This document shows positions 58,201 to 64,000 of a stretch of DNA of 64,000 nucleotides, piece by piece. The position numbers and the translations under genes were made by a program. The notes beneath the pieces are model-generated. The model was not told the DNA's origin and ran no database searches. It saw only the letters and a list, made by a program, of their open reading frames with translations. Source of the DNA: Acanthaster planci (taxonomy: Eukaryota; Echinodermata; Asteroidea; Valvatida; Acanthasteridae); NCBI RefSeq assembly GCF_001949145.1, contig NW_019091684.1:48721-112720 (forward strand), in the 5' to 3' direction. The first letter of the stretch is position 1, and every line of letters starts with the position of its first letter.

Positions 58201-61200
58201 CATTGTCTACCCTTTCGGGTTGGATTACAACTTGTTTCCTTGTTTGCTGCATACCGATGTCTGTGAGCAAGACAGATCATCACAAACTGGTTTGATAGCT
58301 GCTCAGCTTAGAGTTACAGTACATATTTATTTGCCTAATTGTCCGCGGTTGCTGAAATAACTATTATTGAGATTGAAGTGTTCCTGTTGAAATGACAACG
58401 CCCCAACTACAGCATCAGTCCCAACTATAGTTGGGACAGTCCCAACTATAGTTGGGCCTGTCCCAACTAGGGTGCTATAGTTGGGCCGGCCCAACTACAG
58501 CAGAGAGGTCCTGTGTGTATGTGTCCAGCATGTGCCAAAGTCATGTGGTTTACAATGTCATGTGATAGATGAAGTGCCATATTTTATATAAATTGTGTCA
58601 AGTGTGAGATGTAAAAACTAGGATAAGGTTATTGGTCAACAATAGTTGGGCCAGCCCAACTGCAGCACTACAGTCGGGTCTGTTTCAGCTATAGTTGGGA
58701 CTGACGCTATAGTTGGGGCGTAACAACAGCATTGAGCTAGCCTTGGTCAAGGCATTCGTTGTGAGCCATATCACATAGAAATTCATTGCTGCTGTTGGTT
58801 TTAAATCTGCACATAAAAAACAACAGTAGCAACGGATAGCTTGCTAGTACAGTGCTTCCGATGACGAATGCTTGACCAAGGCTACTGGTAGCATTGGGTT
58901 GCAGTGGTTTGTAGGAATTTTCATGGTCTCAGTGAACGGTTCATGCAATTTGTTGTTTTTTTTCAGAAAATATAAATTCTATTTGGTATTGAGCTGTTAT
59001 TTCCTTTGTAAAGTATACACCTTCCATATTGCTTGGTATTTTACCTTTTTCTGCATATTGTCTTACTTTCTGTAGTATGCTTGTTTTGTATTAGGTTGCT
59101 ATGGGTACTTCTGTTGCCGATGAGGCACTAGGCAACATGAGAACCGTTCGCTCCTTTGCAATGGAGGACAAAGAGTTTGAGCTGTACTGCCAGGAGATTG
59201 ACAAGTCAAGACGGCTGAATGAGAAACTCGGTCTCGGAATCGGGCTCTTTCAGGGACTCAGCAATTTGGCTCTCAATGGTGAGATTTGAGACACGCTAGA
59301 CAATTGCCAGCACACTTTAGATGTGACTCGCTCCAAGGAAAAAGCACTACAAGTCTCACCGTGCCTTTTCCTGCTACGGCCTGCTCAAAGTTGGAAGGGG
59401 AAATTTCTCATGGAATTCAGGTTTTGTTTTTTGTATTCAGGAATAATATCATTGATCTCTAAAGCTAAGGTTTTATGGACAAATATGTATGAAAAGGAAG
59501 ATGTTTGTTGCTTGAAAGATATCAAAGGTGAGTCTTCAAGCCTACAATGTGCAAAGTTTGGGTTAGACTCACCTTTTTCCAAGCCAGTTTGCTCAGTTGG
59601 GTTTAATAGGTTGAATTCCACATAGAATTAATTAATACGAATGGGCTATTGAGCTCAGCCAAATACCAAATGCAACCTTCCACTGACTGTTGGTTTTCCA
59701 GCCGTTGGTGTGACTAAGTTTTTCATTGTTGTAACAGAGGGCAAGTTTGTTTCACGCTGATCCGGATCGCGATCCGTGATCCGTCGTTGGTTCACTGACA
59801 CCAAAACCCGCCTTATGGACGGAGCGAACCTGCGCTAGGATCACTGATCAAGATCCAGATCCGTGTAAAACAAACTGGCCTAAAACGTACCTCTTTGCAA
59901 AGCATACTCCTGTTGTGGAAACTCCAACCTAGATTTCTTCTTCCTGTTCCAACCTAGATTTCTTCTTCCTCTTGTTTCTTCTTCAGGCATCATAGTCGGC
60001 GTGATATACTGTGGGGGCTATTTGCTGTCCAGCGGTGATCTGAAAGCCGGTCAGTTGATGTCTTTCCTGGTGGCCTCGCAAACCATCCAGCGATCTCTGG
60101 CCAGTATCTCCATCCTGTTTGGACAGGCCATCAGAGGGACCAGTGCTGGGGCCAGAGTGTTTGAGGTAATCACAGCCGTACGGTCGTAAACAGCTACCAG
60201 TCAGTCACAGATCAAATCACAAGATAGTCACAAACTTTCTTCGTAATAGCAATAAATCCTGCATTCTAAGGAAGTAAATAAATTGATAATCTGCTCATGA
60301 CAGCACATTATCTCAATGTACATGTGCAGTTTACATTTAAAGGTTGTGATATCCGAGCACTTTGTATATCTTATTTTATCCCTCTGTCACTTGATTTTGG
60401 GATTGGTGGTGCCACAGGCCTCCTTCCAATAGTTTTATTTTTGAAAAGTATGAGAAAAATGCAAGTCGTTGGCGCTATTTTCATTTCATTTCCAAAAAGC
60501 CCCAACATTAAGCCTCACCCCTCAGAATGGCCATAAAAGGTTAGCGAAAAGAATGTCCAAAATTTTTTGGTCCCCCCAAAAAACAGTTTTTGGTGGCCCC
60601 CCCGTATGTTGACTCTGGATCCACCTCTAATTTTGGGCAGATTTTTGTAGGAGATACTAACCGCAACATCATTGTCCAAAGTGGGAGAAAAAATAAACAC
60701 ACTGGACAGATCCAGAGGGAACATTTTTTTCAGGAAGGGGTGACATAGTTTGGGTTTTCAGTGTTTTGTTTCCTGCTTTTGCCGACGTGATAAAGTCTCT
60801 AAGCATCTCTCTTTTACAAGTTCTCTTTCACAGTCACTGACTTTTTTCCTTTTTTATCAAACTCCCAGTATCTAGATTTGCAGCCCTCCATTCCGCTGAA
60901 GGGAGGCAAGCATATTCCTTACCACAGTTTCTATGGCAACGTGCAATTCAAGGATGTGACATTTAGCTACCCAACGAGGCCAGACCAGGTATGCCATCCA
61001 ACAAATTAAAATTGAAAGCATTTCATTCATTTATGTAGAAATTTGTATTGACAAGAAGTGGTTTTTGCTTTAAACTGCTTTATTATTGCGCCAGTTCAAA
61101 AACTTCAATTCTCCAAATTTGTCCAAATTCAAATTGTTGTGTACCGTATATCTGCTTTGAGCTGTGCAAGGAATCTTACATTGTGTGCACTAACTTTTTC

Positions 61201-63620
61201 TAAAATATTGATTGTAATGATGGTAAAGTCTCATATTTTGACCCTCCCACTTTATTTCAAAGTGCACAGTAACAGTCATAGACTTGAAATCAAGTCGGTG
61301 ATCGGCTGGGTGTAGTCCACCTTCCTCATGTGATGTATACACGGTGCGGTTGGGCGAGCATAATAACACGTGGGAACGGTCAGTGCAATCTCCCTCCCAA
61401 ATAGACAGATCCGACGGTGCCCAATTACTGACTTGAACAATTTGCAAGCCCCTTTGTGCACAACACATGGGGCTTGCTACCAAAATTGGACGGAGCGTTC
61501 TGATTGGCTAGGAATCCCAATAATATGAATATTTATTTCAGGGGCAGTTTGATTGGCCAGTTGAACGCTCGTTAACAACAACCACAGTCTCGTTCATTGA
61601 AGAGGGTGTCTACTTTGTCCTAAAAAGATGATTTGCCATAAAAGCATTGATTCTCTTACCAGAAAAAGATAGTTTTTGTTCTTGAATAATTATGTACATG
61701 TATGCTTTGTCTCTAAATGTCATATTAAAAGGGATATTAATGCAAGACATGAAAGAATCTGGCACTAATCAATTGTAAACATCCCTTTAAATAAATGGAT
61801 GAGTCTGTTCTGTAGCATGAGCTACTATTGGCGCTCTACATGGAAGTTAAGTTGTTGCGTACATGAATATCTATCCAGTATCAGGTTGATCAAGTCGTTA
61901 GGCGGGCTCGGGGGTCGTTGGTCGACGTGCGCCCAAACCTAGTACTGAACAGCCCATGAGCAAGGGCAGAATGGGTGTGGCATGCTGGATGGATTGTGGG
62001 CAACAGTGGACGGGCTCCGCACTAATTGTAAAATGACTCAGCGTATGGACGACAAACTCGACCGACTAACGACTTGATTTCAAGTCTATATTAGTCAGTG
62101 CCTTGCATTGCCAAACCACTTACTCTATTCCTTAGTGAATAATTATTCAAGTTTTCCAGTTGCAATGGTTGGTTTTGGCAAAAATCTAAGGTCATATGAA
62201 AACCAAGTTGTAAAGTTCAAAGAAATTCTGTATTTACTTTCAGAGCAGTTTCAATTGAGCCTTGTTCATACGTTAAAAAGAAGAAAAAATAATTCTTCTC
62301 AAGAGTGAATTAAATTACTAATAAGCAAAACAAAATATGTAAAATATCAACGCAGTGTGTTTTCTTTCAATGAAAACCATGTGGAGTGCACGTCTTTCTT
62401 GTCAACAAAATTTGGCTTTAAGAAACAGGCAATTTTGAAATTTTTGAAATATGTGTTAGTGGCACAAATACACCGTAGTATAGATAAAGTGGGACATAGG
62501 CCCAGAGATGTTTTGCCCATCTCCAAAAGGTAGAGCATTACATGTGCTGCTTTCATTCGTTTTATAGCTATTTATCTATCTTTTTACACCCCTTTCACAA
62601 GGTTGTCCTGAAAGATTTCAACCTCAGTATACCAGCAGGTAAAGTCGTCGCTGTGTGTGGACCGTCAGGAGGAGGTAAGTTAAGTAACAATAATTGCAGC
62701 AGTAATAGAGGCTTTGCATGGTAGCCATCTTGCAGGACAGATCTCTTGTTCCAAAGGGAAACCTCTTTTGTGCATACCCTTTGGAACAACAGTACTAACC
62801 TGCAAAATGGCCGCCATGCAAACCCTCTATAGTGGCAATACCATAAGGAGCCAAGGGCAGAGAACCACATTTCTTTTAGGGGGGTCACTTACTTTTTTGG
62901 GGGGCAAAAATCTGGAAATTTCTTAATGTAACCTGTTACAACCTTTCAGAGGAATTGTTGCAGCAATGCAGCTCTAGGCGGTTAGTAGTAGTACATAGAC
63001 TGTGGTAAAGTGACTGTGCAAAACATGGGAAACGGTAAAAAAAAAATGTCGTTTTGATGAAGGAAAAAGCAGTTTTGACTGTTTTGTTTTTTTACTCGTT
63101 GTTGAACAAAGTTTGCAAGACCCAGATGCATGATGTTTGTGCGAAATCGCACTGATGAAAAACTGGCATTAACCACAAAGTGGAAAGTAGCCTCTTGTCA
63201 CTGGTGTAATCATTTGTTTGGTGGTCGCTAATTCAGGTTTTGGGTTGGGGGTAAAATGGGAGATTTTTGTCTGAAATGATGACTGGTAGTTTTTTATTCA
63301 CTCAAAGAAAGGTGTTAATATCATTTCTGAGGTGTTGGCACTTTCAATTAAAAACAATAAGATTGCCGGGAAGTCTCCCTGCCCCCGCCAGCACTATCGG
63401 CGATATACTGCATCATGAATGACTCCAGTTATCAACCCAGGATGCTCACTCACTCTCACTGTCGTGCGTTCCTTCAATCTGTGCAGGGAAATCCACTGTG
63501 GCATCTCTGTTGGAACGATTCTACGACATAGGCCAAGGGTCAATCACCATCGACGGGTTGGACATCAGGGATCTGGATCCCAGCCGGCTCCGAGGTCGCA
63601 CCATTGGGTTCATTAATCAG
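55203..63620 (+). CDS. ABCB8: Mitochondrial ABC transporter ABCB8, exons 1-10, 3' part outside window
   Basis: Exons: 55203-55341, 55664-55866, 56371-56523, 56639-56784, 57923-58139, 59095-59278, 59987-60165, 60869-60988, 62602-62674, 63487-63620; 1548 nt, 516 codons, all phases matching. It is an inner-membrane half transporter with an N-terminal transmembrane domain and a C-terminal ATPase domain. Residues 1-46 are basic and fit a mitochondrial presequence. GALLFGG and [12 protein letters not shown] then match the ABCB8 N-terminal region. Membrane segments follow ([51 protein letters not shown]), with the conserved [19 protein letters not shown] and [14 protein letters not shown]. The ATPase domain starts with the A-loop region FSYPTRPD, Walker A GPSGGGKST (467-475) and the Q-loop FINQ at the last exon end. 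Signature motif, Walker B and H-loop must lie beyond the window. Vertebrate ABCB8 is linked to mitochondrial K-ATP activity and iron export; the function here is inferred. Confidence 0.94.
55880..56262 (+). repeat. 37-bp minisatellite in ABCB8 intron 2
   Basis: About ten imperfect units of roughly 37 bp, built from CTTTCCTGTTGTCTTG, TTGGTGTCTTGTCTGTTG and similar words, fill most of intron 2. The plus strand is T/C/G-rich with very little A, so all three plus frames stay open and encode meaningless Cys/Leu/Val-rich repeats. The array does not overlap the exon 3 acceptor. Confidence 0.85.
57181..57588. mobile_element. About 408-bp MITE with GTGACCTGCCAC ends (ABCB8 intron 4)
   Basis: The left end AAATGTGACCTGCCACAACA and the right end GGTGGCAGGTCACAAATG begin inverted repeats of about 27 bp that continue through CAAAATGAGC and GCTCATTTTG. 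The interior is A/T-rich and non-coding. Confidence 0.7.
58398..58721. mobile_element. MITE made of CCCAACTATAGTTGGG palindromes (ABCB8 intron 5)
   Basis: The ends ACGCCCCAACTACAGCATCA and TGACGCTATAGTTGGGGCGT are inverted repeats. Between them the 16-bp palindrome CCCAACTATAGTTGGG and partial copies occur several times at 58408-58500 and again at 58640-58720. It is non-coding. Such dense self-complementarity should form strong hairpins. Confidence 0.75.
59739..59880. mobile_element. About 142-bp palindromic MITE, copy 2 (ABCB8 intron 6)
   Basis: Begins GGGCAAGTTTGTTTCACGC and ends GTGTAAAACAAACTGGCC. It shares TCCGGATCGCGATC, TTCACTGACACCAA and AACCCGCCT with the copy at 25276-25417, and both are about 142 bp long. 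The internal GGATCGCGATCC is itself a palindrome. Confidence 0.65.
61278..62089. mobile_element. 812-bp TIR element with self-palindromic ends (ABCB8 intron 8)
   Basis: ATAGACTTGAAATCAAGTCG at the left and CGACTTGATTTCAAGTCTAT at the right are exact inverted repeats of 20 bp. Each end also contains its own palindrome, GACTTGA-AA-TCAAGTC. No transposase frame is visible inside. Confidence 0.7.
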
Positions 63621-64000
63621 GTGGGCCAGTCAAATCAAGGCTACAGATGATCCACTGAAAGTTAACGCTGTGAATCGGTTTGGGACATTTTTATGAAAAG
63701 AATTTTTCACATTCACACTCATATTTCACAAGGCGTGAAAAATGACTTCCTTACTTGTGGAAAAATAAGTGAAAATCTTTCCTCTCTTTGCGGAAAAGTT
63801 TTTCACGTTGTGTAAAATAAAAATGAATTCCCTGGAAAGAAAATATGCGAGGAAAAGATTTTCACATTCCCAGGTTGACTTTGAGTCGCAATGTACTGTA
63901 AAAGCTGCATGTATTGCCAACTCCTGCAACATTTCACAGGACTTTCCCAATGTAGCCCCTTTAACCACTTCCTGCCTGGGACTCCGGAGACATATGGTTT

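Noticed and set aside
57914-58360. 148-codon frame over ABCB8 exon 5
   Set aside because: It is a shifted reading of exon 5, whose true frame ([13 protein letters not shown]) matches ABCB8.

Overview
The window is eukaryotic nuclear DNA. Coding sequence is split by GT-AG introns of about 0.1 to 4.3 kb, with wide non-coding spacers, many short palindromic transposon remnants and two long assembly gaps (13387-13903 and 25555-26123). The gene set, the very frequent TACATGTA and TAGGCCTA palindromes, and small dispersed inverted-repeat elements suggest a marine invertebrate deuterostome. An echinoderm is most likely; a hemichordate or cephalochordate is not excluded. This assignment is inference.

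Five protein-coding genes were rebuilt by matching exon ends, reading phase and remembered family sequences. (1) 391-18828 (+): a 12-exon, 774-residue Kirrel/Neph-type cell adhesion receptor with signal peptide, five Ig domains, one membrane span and a Tyr/Asp-rich tail ending in a PDZ ligand. (2) 24945-30900 (-): a complete 9-exon, 362-residue hydroxymethylbilane synthase (HMBS) of haem synthesis. (3) 31358 or 32891 to 43258 (+): coatomer delta subunit (ARCN1), 513 residues, whose first coding exon holds only the ATG. (4) 46621-49494 (-): mitochondrial ribosomal protein L17, three exons, 207 residues. (5) 55203-63620 (+): mitochondrial ABC transporter ABCB8, ten exons and 516 codons, cut by the window edge after the Q-loop.

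HMBS and ARCN1 are head to head with about 460 bp between start codons, which looks like a bidirectional promoter. That block, including HMBS exon 1 and ARCN1 exon 1, occurs twice in tandem (about 30639-31808 and 32172-33280). Single-N joins at 31809 and 33281 make an unmerged second haplotype a serious alternative to a real duplication.

The rest is intronic and intergenic DNA rich in small elements. There are TTAA-flanked piggyBac-like MITEs, a CAGGGGTG-ended family in three copies, several other TIR elements, a 43-bp minisatellite built from a KIRREL splice donor, a 37-bp minisatellite in an ABCB8 intron, a degraded copy of ARCN1 exon 6 lying inside a dispersed repeat, and a 3.3-kb foldback-like AT-rich element just upstream of MRPL17. 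I see no operon, CRISPR array or new multi-gene system. The most interesting signals are the doubled promoter, the splice-donor minisatellite, the exon fragment within a repeat, and the foldback element.
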